Shown here: one piece after another, positions 1-12,214 of the stretch | Position numbering within the stretch: position 1 is the stretch's first letter | Layout of the letters: every line of letters begins with the position of its first letter | Assembly: GCF_000226095.1 (NCBI RefSeq) | Contig: NC_016473.1 | Coordinates: 3,472,001 to 3,536,000 of the forward strand | DNA: 64,000 bases | Direction: 5' to 3' | Source: Thermothelomyces thermophilus ATCC 42464 | Taxonomy: Eukaryota; Ascomycota; Sordariomycetes; Sordariales; Chaetomiaceae | Position numbers and translations under genes: made by a program | The notes under the pieces: model-generated | What the model was told of the DNA's origin: nothing | The model's database searches: none | What the model saw: the letters and a program-made list of their open reading frames with translations, nothing else

Positions 1-3000
1 CCGTTATAGAACAATTATATTAATACCTTATTATTAAGCTAAGACTTAAGCATGTCCTATCTAAACTATATAATATAGGAGGCTATTAACTTGGTCTATC
101 AGAGATTAGTAAGTCTTTCTTACATATAAATCTTCTCGTCTTTATCGCTAAAAACCTTCTAAAGCTCTTCTTCGAAATAGTTATAGGATCAAAAGACTAT
201 CTATATAAACGCGTCTTAGTCGTCTTCGTCTTCCTTAGTAAGATAATCATTCTATATAGGTTCAAACTATCTAAATGCCTTGCCCTCTAGTCTTATAGCT
301 ATATAGAAGACTTTGGCTTTATCATCCGGAAACTTATTATCATTAAGCTAGAAGTAAGATCAAAGGTTTGTCAGGAATCCTACAAGATCCTCCTTAGTTC
401 CTCTATATTTACTAGGTAGTTCGATCCTAATATAGCTTGCTTTAGTAGTCTTAAGTGCCTTAATTTTAGTATAGGCCTTATTAACTAACTTCTATAAGTA
501 CTTTTCGCCATTCTCGAGTTCCTTAATTCGGGCTTAAGTAGCCTTATCTCTCTAGTCTAACTCCTAGATCTACTGCTAGAATTAACTAAGCTAGGCAAGC
601 AGCTATTTGGCTATAATGTTAGTAGCTATGTCAATGTCGAGGTCGAAGTCACCTCTGTTCTAAACCATAATAGAACAAAGGGAGTGGTAACAACGTGTAA
701 TAAACCTAACTTAGACTTCTTCTAAAAGGGTTTAGACAAAGGTAGATTGAGAGGGACAAGTGGGTAGGTCGTCTAAGGGATTTAGTAAAGCTAAAGGGTT
801 TATAATAATACTAGAGTTATCTCTTATAGTAATTAGTAATACTTAATATAAGTATTATAATTATAATTGTTATTACTAGTAAACTCTTAGAGTCTATTCA
901 ATAAGTGACTAGCTAGCTATATATATATAATTATCTATCCCTCTTTAATAATTATTATTAGTACTATTTCTCCTTTTACCCTATAATTCCGTGTTATTGA
1001 CGGTGACATGTTATTATTACTAGTGAAGACCTTAGTCTTAGTGGTAATAATCTTCTAATTGGTCCGTCAAGTGATTGGCTGTCGGAATGTCCTGCGTCCT
1101 GGCTGCAGCCTGCTAGGCCATCTATGTGCTTATCTGTGATACCAAGGATTATATATAGCATTTAAAGACGATCTTTACCCTGTTTTAGAAGAAGAATATC
1201 GCTATCTTGCCTACCAAATTATATATTAATTACCTAAATATAGAACTACCTAGCTTTCGTATAGATAGTCTTGGTTTTACTAATACGGATTAGTACGTTA
1301 AAGCGTTTAAGCAATTATCCTTTCTATATACATTAAAAGCGCTAGAATAATACTTAGGTACTACTAGTTTCCTTTAACACTTGATTCTATACTATGTAAA
1401 GATTGCTAAGCCGCTCTAGAAACGTAAGACTGACTTGCTTATATATAGCCGTAAGTCTAGTGAGCTAGAAGTCGGTAACCGTACCCGGAGGATAGGCTAC
1501 TATAGCTATATTTCCTTTAAGCTAACTAAGCAGGAAGAAGCGTCCTTTATAGCCCTATAAGAGGCTATATATTACGAGAACCCGACTATCCTCCATCACT
1601 TTAATTCTAATAAGTAGCTATATATTTAACTTAACGGCTATTTAGAATACGGATTTAGCGTTATAGTCTTCTATACTTACAATAGATACGACTAGCACTT
1701 AGGTAACCCTATCTTAGCTAACCAAGTGCTACTAGTAATGTTCTTAAGCCACCTATTAACAAAGGCTAAGATGTGATATAGACCCTCTAATTAGGAAGTC
1801 GCTTATCTAGTCCAGGCAATTTGTAAACTACGTACGATAGTCTATTCGGCATATATACTAGTCATCGTCCTAACTAACCACGCTACTATATATAGTATTA
1901 TGGAATAAACTAACCTAGATACAAGTTCTACTAATTATACTAATCGTTATCTAATTAACGTGTCTATCTACCTATCGTAATATAACCTTAAAGTCTACCA
2001 CCTGCCTAGAAGACTTAACTTTGTACTAGATGCCTTAAGTAGATTAAGCGCTTTAAGGGACCCTAAACCTTCTAAACGCCTAGATAGATTAGCTATACTT
2101 AACGACGTTTGGTTTGCCTTTACTAAGGTATGGATAGATCTAGATCTTAAGGCAAAGTTCGTTAATAGCTACAAGGCTTATACTAAGTATGCCCCTATTA
2201 TTAAGGACCTTATTGAAAACAAGTACACAGATAGGACTATCGATAATAAGGGTATTACTATTTATTCGCGCTATAGGCTACTATACGTCCTAATTAACAA
2301 GCTCCTCTACTATATTCGCCTAGATAGTATATACACGTTATACGTTCTATCGAGCCTCGTGTAATATATCCTAAGCTTGGCTTACGATGAGAAGTATTAC
2401 TTCGGAACCAATAGGATAATATACGACTTACGCGGCATCGCGATCGATAGAAAAACTAGGTATATATAGGACTATACGAAGTACTACCCTATCTGTCAAG
2501 TTAACGCTATAGATCGTAACCTTCCTATAGGCGACTATTAGCCAATTTATCTATTAGATATACTACCTATACAAGTAATTACTATCGACTTTATAGTAGC
2601 ATTATCGTTAGTTCTGTTAGCCGGAACGCCGTAGTATTTAAATAGGTATAATAAGTTTAATTCGATAATAACTATATCTTATAAATCGTCTAAACAAACG
2701 CTCCTTATACCTAGCTACTCTAACTATACTACTATAGACTAAGGCTATATATTAATATAATAACTACTCCTATCTAACTAGAGAGTATTAACTACCGTCA
2801 TATCTAACTACGACTATAAATTTATATCCAAGCTATAGACTAGTATATAGAAAGTGCTAGGTATAAAGCTGTTAATAACTACTATATACTACCTATAGGG
2901 AGACAGTCTTATAGAGCGAAAGAACCAAATAGTAGAAATCGCTCTACGCTTCTTTATCTATAAGAAGCTAGATGACAATTAGACTACGATACTTCTATAG

Positions 3001-3990
3001 CTTTAATAGCATTTAAATAGCATATATATCGCCTCTATTAGTATATCTCCTTATAAGTTACTATATAGTTTTAAACTAGCTAGGCCATTAGAAGCGCTAA
3101 TAGCACTATCATCAAAAACGGTATAAGATATCCTAGTTCTATACGAATATCTATACTAAGATGCCTAAATAGCAATAGACTTCATAGTGGCTAGAGCCAA
3201 ACGCGGATACGATACTGGCTACCGTGATATCGAATTCAAGCTAGGCAACCAAATATATCTACACCTATACTATAGCTACTACCTACTAGGTCGACCATTA
3301 TACAAATTATCCTAATAGCGTACCAGACCTTTTAAAGTCGTTAAACGTATTAGCCATTTAGTATACCGTCTTTAACTACTACCAAATATAGATATCTATC
3401 CTATAATATCTATAGTATAGCTATCGCCTACTCTTCCTAGAACCGACCTATACAACCACGCTATACTACCTCCTAACCCTATTAAGGATAGTTATACTAA
3501 TAGTAGCTTAGAATCTAGAGATAAGTATAAACTTAAACGTATCTAGAACTATAAGCTTATATATAGTAAGTATAAGTATCTAGTCAAATAGAAAGGACTC
3601 GGCTACAAATATAACGTCTAGAAGACTAACTTCTAGCTATATTACATATATAAGTTAGTTAACAAATACTAAGTATATTAAGGAGGTTAACCTATAGTAG
3701 CTTAAGCAATATAGGGTAATTGCATATATAGACGTACTCGTAAGAAGGCATTAAAGACTCCCCTAGAGGGAGCTATAAAAAGAAGACGCTAAAGTAAAGC
3801 CATAGGTAGCTAAGAGGAAGATATACAGAACACTATAATAGTAAGATAACGCTACTACTTTCTGTTATAATATTACTATAGAAAGAAGGCACGTTTAAGA
3901 GCTATTTAGAACTACAGTATAGGCACTACATTTTTTCTTCTAGGTAGGGGACTTGATATAGTACGTTGTCTACAGACGCGTCTATTATGT
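1..3990. mobile_element. Fossil Ty3/gypsy-type LTR retrotransposon block, RIP-like
   Basis: The block is very AT- and TA-rich, unlike the GC-rich genes that follow. Broken translations still show gypsy parts. On the minus strand, about 1-660 resembles a Gag capsid region. On the plus strand there is an RNase H region with its typical 'DALSRL' end (about 1600-2060), an integrase with zinc-binding and catalytic core parts (about 2150-3350), and a chromodomain-like tail (about 3480-3700). The opposite orientation of the Gag-like and Pol-like parts suggests pieces of two elements. It is heavily decayed, with very many breaks, and cannot be active. The strong shift to A/T fits repeat-induced point mutation in a Sordariomycete. 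I could not define LTR ends. The right edge is approximate; composition returns to normal between about 4000 and 4600. Confidence 0.8.
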
Positions 3991-5716
3991 AAGGCTGGAT
4001 AAGATAAGACCTGTGGATCTGGCAAACGGGCTGGCAAACAGAGGGTTCTTTGTTCCTATCCTCTACTTATATAGAGCCATAGGGCTAGCTAACGTAGGAA
4101 GGAGACATCGCACTTTTGAACTATTTATAACTTACCAACTTTCTTCTATCAATTGGAAACCATTATCTATTAGTATCCTTGGTTGGCCACCAAAGAAACC
4201 TTGATGGCTAAATACTGGCAAGGCCATTAGAGCTCCCCCGGCCCGCTACCTTTGTTCTTGGACTAGCTTTTATGCCTAATAATTATGCTTTCTCCCTAGT
4301 TCTATGAACCAAGGACTCATTACAAGGATGTTTTTTCTTTACGTTTTGACTTTGGCCTAAATTGTTCGAAAGCTTACCAGTCTTCATTACAATCGAGGAG
4401 TCTCGTGTAGTGACAGTGCTGGCGGTCAAACTATTATTGCTCTGGAAACGGTCCCTACTACAATCAAGAATTATGACCAGCGAAAACGTATCCCTGAAGA
4501 ATCTAGATTGTCTTATTCTACTTAGCTGTCATCGGTACCGCTGCAAATTTAGCAGCTGAAAAGTCTGCCGTAACAATCGAACATTGAGAGAGGGGCGGCC
4601 GGGGAAACTATAATTAAACGGCATCGGCCATAGGAATCGCCTGACAGCGTATGACATTTACGTTCGATTGTCTTTGACGATAGAGAATGTCACCAACTCT
4701 GATCGTTCCGATATAACATAATCGATGTAGACGCCAAGATCTCGACCCAGATCCTTCTGCGCACGAAGAGGTCTGCGGGTGCAATGAATGGCAATATAAT
4801 TACTGCCAGCGGGGTATACTTCCTATCAAAGCCGTTTTCAAGAGCCAAACAGACTAGCCGAAAGCAAACATAATTAGCTGGTAATAACTGGGCTGGTTGG
4901 AACCTCCTTGGGCTACCAAACCGAGAGACAGACAAATGAGGTCTTTCTTACACAATAAGCAAACTGACCTGGCTTCCCAATCAGTAGCCACATTATCGAC
5001 CCCCTCCCAGCTCCCGTGACGCAGCAGCCTGCAGGCAACCTCTCCGCACACGAACTTTTGTGGGCAGTTACGACCAGCCCGGCAAATCCAACCTTGGAAA
5101 TCCGGTTCCTACAATGACACTGGCAGCAGCCAAAGCCTGAGCGTCATCGATCCAACTGCAGCCGAAAATGACTGCCAGCGCACTTGAGACTGAGTTCGTT
5201 CATGATCGTGCATGCTCGTATACTTTGACGCTTCGGATGAATTTACCAGGGTTTGGGTGAATAACTAACCGAGCTTTCGTACTGTCCTCTTCCATCACAT
5301 CTTTAATCACGGCACCATTTCCCAGCCGTAGGAACAGCTGACTCGCTCCTGCTCCTTTTGACGCTTTGAGCCGACCCCTCACCGGCTCTCAACTCCGATG
5401 CCTTGTGACCACCATCAGCGGGGCCAAGACTGACGAGAGCTCTCAGAACCCTCAACTGCAAAACGCCAGGGACGAGGCGATAAAACGATTGGAACCCTCC
5501 TACGCTCTCTGCTGCCCAAAGCCATTTCCAGGTCGGGGTCGCGTCATGCGAATGGGGCTTCCAAATCCTACCCATGTCGGACATCCTTCATTCCCTGCCA
5601 CAGCCCAACCGGCGTCTTGGGTTGCGGCTCTTTGCGCTTGGTAACGTCACTCCGCCGCTGTATAACGTTTCGATGCACCGACCTGGCTCTGTTTGAGGCG
5701 AACATCCTTTTCAACA
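3991..5716. other. Gene-free stretch between repeat block and UBC gene
   Basis: Composition rises from AT-rich to about even GC. I see no recognisable gene. Short open frames on both strands lack family signatures and overlap one another. About 3990-4220 may still belong to the repeat. The last few hundred bases should hold the promoter and 5' leader of the gene starting at 5717. Confidence 0.5.
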
Positions 5717-8700
5717 ATGCCCTCTTTGCGAAGTAGACTACACAAAACAACTCGGCGGTGGCGCGCTGTTTTCGAAAGGCGCACTGACCGGGAGAGCAGC
5801 ACGTTCCAGGGCTCCCAGACGTCCGATCAGCCGCGCACCAGGACGACTACAGATGCAGGTAAGGCGTTCAAGCCCCGAACCACTACAGAATATGCGACAC
5901 CACGACTGACTTCCTTCAGGAAGCCCACAGATGCACAAGCCCTCAGATTTCCCATCTGATCCGCCTCTTTCATCCCCTTCTCCACCAGCTGCCAATCCTG
6001 CCCACGTATTGTTGTCGTCAAGCCACCCAACCATGGGTAACCAACATCAATCAGGTATCGGCCCGGCTCCTCAAGTGGACGAATGTCACCAAGGATCGAT
6101 AGAGAGCCCCATCGGTTAGTGACGCTTTATTCCGACAGGTTGCGACGATCACTAGCCATCCCACATCTTTCAACCGTTTGTAGAAAGCCTCACTGCATCT
6201 TTGTCAAGTGCTAATCTTGCTTCCCAACTTCAAGATCTTATGAGTTCCCCTTCCAGTGTCGACTACGATCTAGACGAGCTTTTTAGCTTGCCGACCGGAA
6301 ACTCGAGTAACGTCCACATCCCTCCGATGATATCTCCGATGGAGCCCTCGCTCTTCCCTTCTGAAGCGACAAACAGCACTCGAAAGCGATGGACGCAAGA
6401 TGGTAGCGATCGAAAAGTTGCTGGGCTTCTGCAAGAGAAGCTGACTCGCCAGGATGGGCCCTCTCCAGCGTCGAAGCAAAGTGCCCAAGACCGGAGAGTT
6501 GATGTTGACCTGTTAGCCGAGTATCGCAAGCGTCTGAGAACCAGATCTTGCGCTGCCTGCAAAACGCCCATCGAGACCGACGCCGCCGACCTTATCAGAA
6601 GGACAGGGAAAATGCTAAAAGAGTCGCGTAAGCCCATCATTCCGTTCCCCAGAGCCAACAGGAGTTGACCAAATCAGGGTATCTCCACCCATTTTCCTTC
6701 TGTTCTAGGTGCAAGGGATGGTTTTGCGCAGAGTGCCTCAGATATTACCCCGGTAGCGCAACACCTACCCTCAAGCATGTGGTCTCAAGCAAACACTTCC
6801 AAACCGCCTGGTGTTGTGACCAGGGTCGCGTTTTTCTCATTTTTTCTCTTCTCTGTGGCCTTGAAGCAACAACTCCGTCATCGCCATCGTCCAAGCGAGC
6901 AGTCAAGATATGTTACGCAAAGGCGGAATCGTCATCGAGCCTGGGGCCGTTCGCAGCGAAGAGCAGAAGTCGAAACTCGCAGTCGCAGCTCTCCAAAGGC
7001 ACCGGATACGGAGACAGCTTCCCGAAGCGGGAGAAGAAGGTTGGTCCAGGTTTGCAAGATGCTGACCGCAGCACCCGCGAATTGCAGCTCTACTTTGAGG
7101 CTCTTTCGTCGGTCCTGCCCTCGGGCAAAAGGGAGACAACGGCATTCGATCGTCTCCCTCAGCCGGCCGTCTCCGAGATGCTGTGGAGAAGTCCAATATT
7201 GGAACATGCTTCCGAATTGCTTAGGTACGCTTCGATCGAGGAGATGACCAAGCAATACGACCCTATAGCAGCAGTTTTGGACTTCATGGAAACCGTCTTG
7301 AGCCATAACAGTACCCGCCCATTTCTCGTCCGTGAAAGGATCCTTTTCCACCCGGGAGAGCGACTGCCTCACTTCATTCTAGGAAGAACCTCAAAGGGAC
7401 GGGCCACCAGGGTTAGTACTGCGTACGAGACCGCACAATCCCTGTCTACCATCACGCAGCATCTGGCGGTCCCTTGTCGGAAGTTCATCGAAGTGTCCCG
7501 CCGCATTGCAAACATTGATGGGGAAGAGGAGGGAGGAAGGCTGCTTGAGATGGTGCAACGAATCTGCACCATCTCCGACCGTCTTTCCGTTCTTCGCTCG
7601 CGGCTCGCGATCGAGGAGGTCGACCCGGCCCGCGGACCAGTTTCCTCGTCCTTAACCCTACCAACAACAAATGTCGCCACGCGCAGGATGCGTGCAGACG
7701 CCGACAAAGTAGCTCGGGATGTGGCACATCAGGAGGGGTTGACAAGAGCAGCCGAGTTTCACCGGGAAAACTGTGTTAAGGAAGTTTCGGATGACTTGAT
7801 TGTGAGCAGTTCCTGCTACGAGAAGGAGGCACGAGAGGCAGAAAAGTCAGAGCCTGCACCGGGACGGATGAGAAAGCTCCTCGCTCAAGTCTCGTCCTTA
7901 AGCGCCGATCTTCCTCAAGGAATTTACGTTCGGCACGGTGAAAGCCGCCTCGATGTGCTGAAGGTCTTGATTGTTGGCCCAGCCGACACCCCCTACGAGC
8001 ACGGCCTGTTCGAGTTTGACATGTTTTGCGGCAGCGACTTCCCACAACGACCACCGAAGATGTTCTTTCGAACAACAGGAGGCGGGCGCGTTCGCTTCAA
8101 CCCGAATCTGTACAACACTGGCAAGAGTATGTTTTGCCCAATCCGATGATGCCCACTGACCTGCCTGCAACCCACTGGCCCCTCCAATCTCACTCAACTA
8201 ACTAATTAACCCATGATGATTAGTCTGCTTCTCGTTGCTGGGGACATGGGATGGCCAACCATGGGAACCGGACTGCTCGTCTATTCTGCAGCTCTTGGTT
8301 TCGATACAAGGTATGGCTCTTGTTCTCAACAGTAAGGTTAAGCAAAGCGATAACCAGTGTTAATTATTACTAGCCATGATTTTCAACGACCAACCCTACT
8401 ACAACGAGCCTGGCTTCGAATACCATAATGATCCCGCACGAGTCCAAGCGTACAACAGGAATATTGAGCACCTAACTGTCCGGTACGCCTTGAACTCATG
8501 GTTGGCAGAACGGTTGGCTGGTCCTACCCAACCTTCCGTGGCAACCCACCCATCGACCCCTAAAGAGACGGCACCCCTGCAACAGTCCCAAGAAACGACC
8601 GAACAACCCTTAACTCCAAAACATCCGCCGCAGGTCACGGCGCACGATAGTCAGCCAGGACCCAGGGAAGCCACTGACCACTTGACTGGGGCCCTCCATC

Positions 8701-9215
8701 AGCAATCAATGCCCGCCAATTCGCACCCAAGCGCTCAGCTGCCTGTCCAGGGAAAAACCGGAAACTCTACCACCTACGCGCCCCCAAGCACTTCAATGGC
8801 AACTCCGACATCAACCACAGGCTCCCACAGTCAGCTGGACGGCTGGACGGCGAATCAACCCAAGTCAAGCCAAATACCAGCTGTTCTCTCACATTTGCAG
8901 TCCACTCTTACCAACCACATAGATTCCCTGATGCCTATTGAGTTGTTAAGCAGTCCAATGATATCTCCGTTCATCCCGGAGGAGCTCTCATTTTATACAA
9001 CTCCCGAGCCAATCCCCCCTCCGTCTTGCCCGTCTCCTCCAGAAGAAGACGACCCCATATTTGGCGACATCGTCCGCGAGCACTTCAGGCTCAGGGCGGG
9101 GATGATAATGGAAACAGTACGCAACTGGGAAAAGCAGACCGGGAAGGGGCCAGGGATAGGAGAGGCCGTTGCGACTCTTGAAAGCCAGCTGAAGCGGCAT
9201 GGGTTTATCAACTAA
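5717..9215 (+). CDS. Large UBC-fold (E2 ubiquitin-conjugating-like) protein with cysteine cluster
   Basis: Modelled as six exons: 5717-5858, 5920-6114, 6184-6627, 6678-8126, 8224-8310, 8374-9215; all joins keep phase and give 1052 residues. The UBC domain lies at about residues 655-810. It contains 'DTPYEHGLFEFDMF', 'FPQRPPKMFF', 'NPNLYNTGK', then the catalytic cysteine in 'ICFSLLGTWDG' (about residue 745, right after the intron at 8127-8223) and 'NDQPYYNEPGFE'. This order is typical of the large E2s UBE2O and BIRC6, which act as E2/E3 hybrids. Near residues 235-280 sits a C-x2-C, about 30 residues, then C-x2-C-x4-C-x2-C pattern ('CAAC' and 'CSRCKGWFCAEC'), probably zinc-binding and IBR/RING-like; the intron 6628-6677 splits it. 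The N-terminus and the C-terminal Pro/Ser/Thr-rich part look disordered. The ATG at 5717 is the least certain choice; an ATG at 6240 would give a shorter protein that keeps all domains. Confidence 0.78.
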
Positions 9216-10005
9216 TAGCGAGTACGCCCCAACGTTCGGCCCCCTCCGGCGTTGTTTGCACAAGCATTCTGTGCGAAGCTACCGTCGGCAGCTTGCAGCT
9301 GCGAACATTGGCCATACCGACTGAGTGGCGAGCGTGGGGTTTCAGTGGTCCAGTGCAAGCGGGTTTTGAGCTGAGTTTTGTGGACAATTTCTGACCGTCG
9401 AAATGCCAGCGAGAATATGGACGCACATTTTTTTTTTGGTAGGGGGGGAGGGGGGGAAGGGGGCCAATTCTTGTTTTGTTTTGTTTTTGATTGACGACGA
9501 AGCAGTCCCAGCGAACATTGTTATTTGATGCTACCGTATCAGCTCACTTCAGAGTCTATTCCCTGCATTTCATGCTTTCCTGTGGGGTAGAGTTTTCGTC
9601 ACCCAACGCCAACGAACAGTTGGCTGGCAGGCTCTACGCAGTAGCATTTACGCAAGGTGTTCCGGCTGGCTCCGGCAGATGGACACCGACAGCTGATGAA
9701 CCTCGATTCGGCTCTTTGCGTTGCCTTTTCTGGCAGATCCCGCACAGAATCAATAGCTGCTGGATTGGGAGTTGAACCCCAGGACAACGCAAGAAGGCGC
9801 AACTCCTGTCATTATTATCAGTCCAGGCCTTTGGCGCCCAGAATGCTTCCCTCTCATGAATGTTTCTGATTCGAATTCCCGGATTTCTCTCGCAAGAACG
9901 CCATACCTTTTAGTATAAACAAGCACCCCAATGCTCCACAAGAACGCCGTGACCCATATGCCATCTTCCCAGTATGCTGTCCGGAATATCAACGGGGGGG
10001 AAGCG
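9216..10005. other. Gene-free stretch between convergent UBC and cyclin H genes
   Basis: The two flanking genes run towards each other, so this holds both 3' ends. A T-run followed by G-rich tracts and T/G runs occurs at about 9428-9487. No gene is recognised; the open frames here carry no known motif. Confidence 0.5.
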
Positions 10006-11573
10006 TCACAAAGGGCCTCCGAAAGGATCATCCAGCCCTGTCCCGTTCCCTTGGACCTTCCTCCGCTTATTATCCCGCGAGGCAGCCAGCGGCTCCCCAA
10101 ACACGGCCGCGTCGCTCTGCAACGTGTTGCCACCGTCTTTGCGGTCATCGGGATCATCGTCTTCGGAGTCGGCCTTCTTTGAGGCCTGCTGGCGCCGCGT
10201 CCGCTGCAGCTCGATCAAGTTCCAGCGCTCCGGGTCGCGACACTTGTTGAGCTTCTTGCGGAGAGGGGTGATCTGCGCCTTGATCACGGCTTTCTGTATG
10301 GTTTTTGTGGTTAGTGTCGGGTTGGTGAAAAAAACAGGTTGACTTCATCGACCAAGTGCGGTTGACGAGGGAAGGGGAGAAAAGGAGGTAGGCTGTTAGT
10401 TAGGAACGGGGACGGGTGATGTAGATCTCTGTACATTTGTCCAGTGTTCCCTCCTCTCGGGAAGCTCCTTCGCCAGCATTTCCCGGCAGGCTTCGATGGT
10501 TCCGAGGACTTTATCGCGGAGGTGGGAGCCGATGATTTGCGCTTTGTCTTCGCCGGGGCGGACGGCAGGCGTCTTGGAAGGGGCGGCGGCGCCCCCGGAG
10601 TCGGTCCCGGAAGCAGAAGGCGTGTCGGCGCCGGAGTCGGGGGGCGGGGAGACGTGGTGAAAGGTCTTTGTTATGAGGCGCTCGGCGAGGCCGCGGTCTG
10701 CGAGGGAGAGCGCGGCAAGCATGATCTGGCTGGGGGTGTAGTGGAAGTAGGCGTCCGTGATGAGGGGGCTGAAGCGCAGGATTTCGCGAGCACGGGTCTC
10801 TGCCGCACCCAGGCGGGCTCGCTGCGTTTCAAAAGATGGAGATGTCAGTGCACAAAACTATCCGAAGGGCCGCGTCCGGGAGAAATGCGCCTACGTCAAT
10901 GTCGGGGAGAGCGGCGAGCTCCATCAAGGCCCCGCGCAGGGCGCGGAAGGGGTGCTTCACGTCGATGGCGAACCGAAGGCCTTGGCAGAGTAGGAACTCG
11001 CCCGCCAGGACTTCTTCTGGGTTATCTTTCCCAAACGTCTTGACAAAACTGAAGACCGTGTGGTCAGCCGTATGCGTTTATTCGAGCCCTGGGGGGCGGG
11101 GGGAAGGGGCGAAGTGCTCACTCTGAGATGCTCACGAAGGACCCCTCGGCTTTGCAGCCAAAGAACAAGGCCACTATCAACATCTCCTGGGGTGGGTATG
11201 TCATTATGCTATTTGTAACGTAGAATCTCCGGAAGAAGGCGGCCGCGGTCGCCTTGATCTCGTCCGACATCTCGGCATGGTCGCCCGCCCGCAACAGCTC
11301 CGAGGTAAAGAAGGTTACCAGCTGTGCTTCTTCTGCGGCGGTGAGAAACTCGGGGAGCGCCGGGGCGGGCGTGCCATCGGGATCGGGAGTGTTCACGCTC
11401 GAGGCCGGGGTAGAAGTGCTGTTGGAGTGGGCAGGGAGCGAAGATAGGCGTTCGGCGATTCGCGCGCGAGCCGCCGCGTTGGTCTTCTCTCGCATCTCGG
11501 CCAGCTGGGCGGGCGAGAAAGACCACAGCTGGTACTGCGACGACTGACGGTACCGCTCATCTTCGGTAGCCAT
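10006..11573 (-). CDS. ccl1: Cyclin H (TFIIH kinase-module cyclin, Ccl1)
   Basis: Four exons: 11573-11122, 11048-10895, 10821-10435, 10293-10006; phases agree and give 426 residues. Ccl1/cyclin H pairs with Kin28/CDK7 and Tfb3 in TFIIH and drives phosphorylation of the RNA polymerase II C-terminal tail. The N-terminus 'RYRQSSQYQLWSFSPAQL' is the hallmark start of this family. The first cyclin fold follows, with 'MSDEIKATAAAFFRRFYV' and 'YPPQEMLIVALFFGCKAEG'. The second fold contains 'EEVLAGEFLLCQGLRFAIDV' and 'YFHYTPSQIMLAALSLADRG'. The tail from 10293 is rich in basic and acidic residues. A Ser/Pro/Thr-rich insert lies in exon 1 and a Gly/Ala/Pro-rich insert in exon 3; both look like lineage-specific loops. 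The start at 11573 is the first ATG of the conserved N-terminus. Confidence 0.9.
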
Positions 11574-12214
11574 GGCGGCGATCCTCTCGGCGGGTGGTGC
11601 GGGAAGCAAAGGGAGGCTCGGCGATTCAGTTGGCGTCACGGTCTGCGAGAGGTGGGTTTGAGCTTCAACTCGGCACTACACTAGAGTTGCGGAATCGAGG
11701 TGTGGACCTCCCCACCCAGCCCCCATGGCAGGCGGTAAAGTTTAGCGCCTCTTGGCGGCAGGGGTGCCGCAGCCGGTCCGCTTGGACGCCGCGCCGCAGG
11801 CCTGGGGTGTGTGAACTGCGGAGTGCCATTTACTTACACAGTACTGTACAAGTACAGTACTTCCGTAGGTACAGAGCTGCAGCACGAATTATATACTACC
11901 GTATCAAAGGGGTTAATCATTCCCGATCGGGAAGCTAAAGATCTGAAGCATACGAAGTTATCACGATTTGTACCTTGCAGCCCGCATAGGCGAATCTGTC
12001 TTTATCTTCATATCATAACTGGTACTCTTTAATTTGGAAGACAATCGCCTCTCTCCCTCCCTCCCATCCGAACCAGGCGGAGCCAGTCCGCGAAACCAAA
12101 AATGATGCCGACACACCAGAACGCCGTCGAACCGAGCCATATTTTTCTTCATGATGTACCGTCCATCATTCGAGTTAACCATGCCCAATAGTACGTTCCT
12201 CTTGAATTCCACGA
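11574..12214. other. Intergenic, promoter side of cyclin H
   Basis: It holds the cyclin H promoter and the 3' end of the BAR gene, both on the minus strand. About 11830-11880 has imperfect inverted runs of 'AGTACTGTAC'-type sequence. No gene is seen. Confidence 0.45.
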
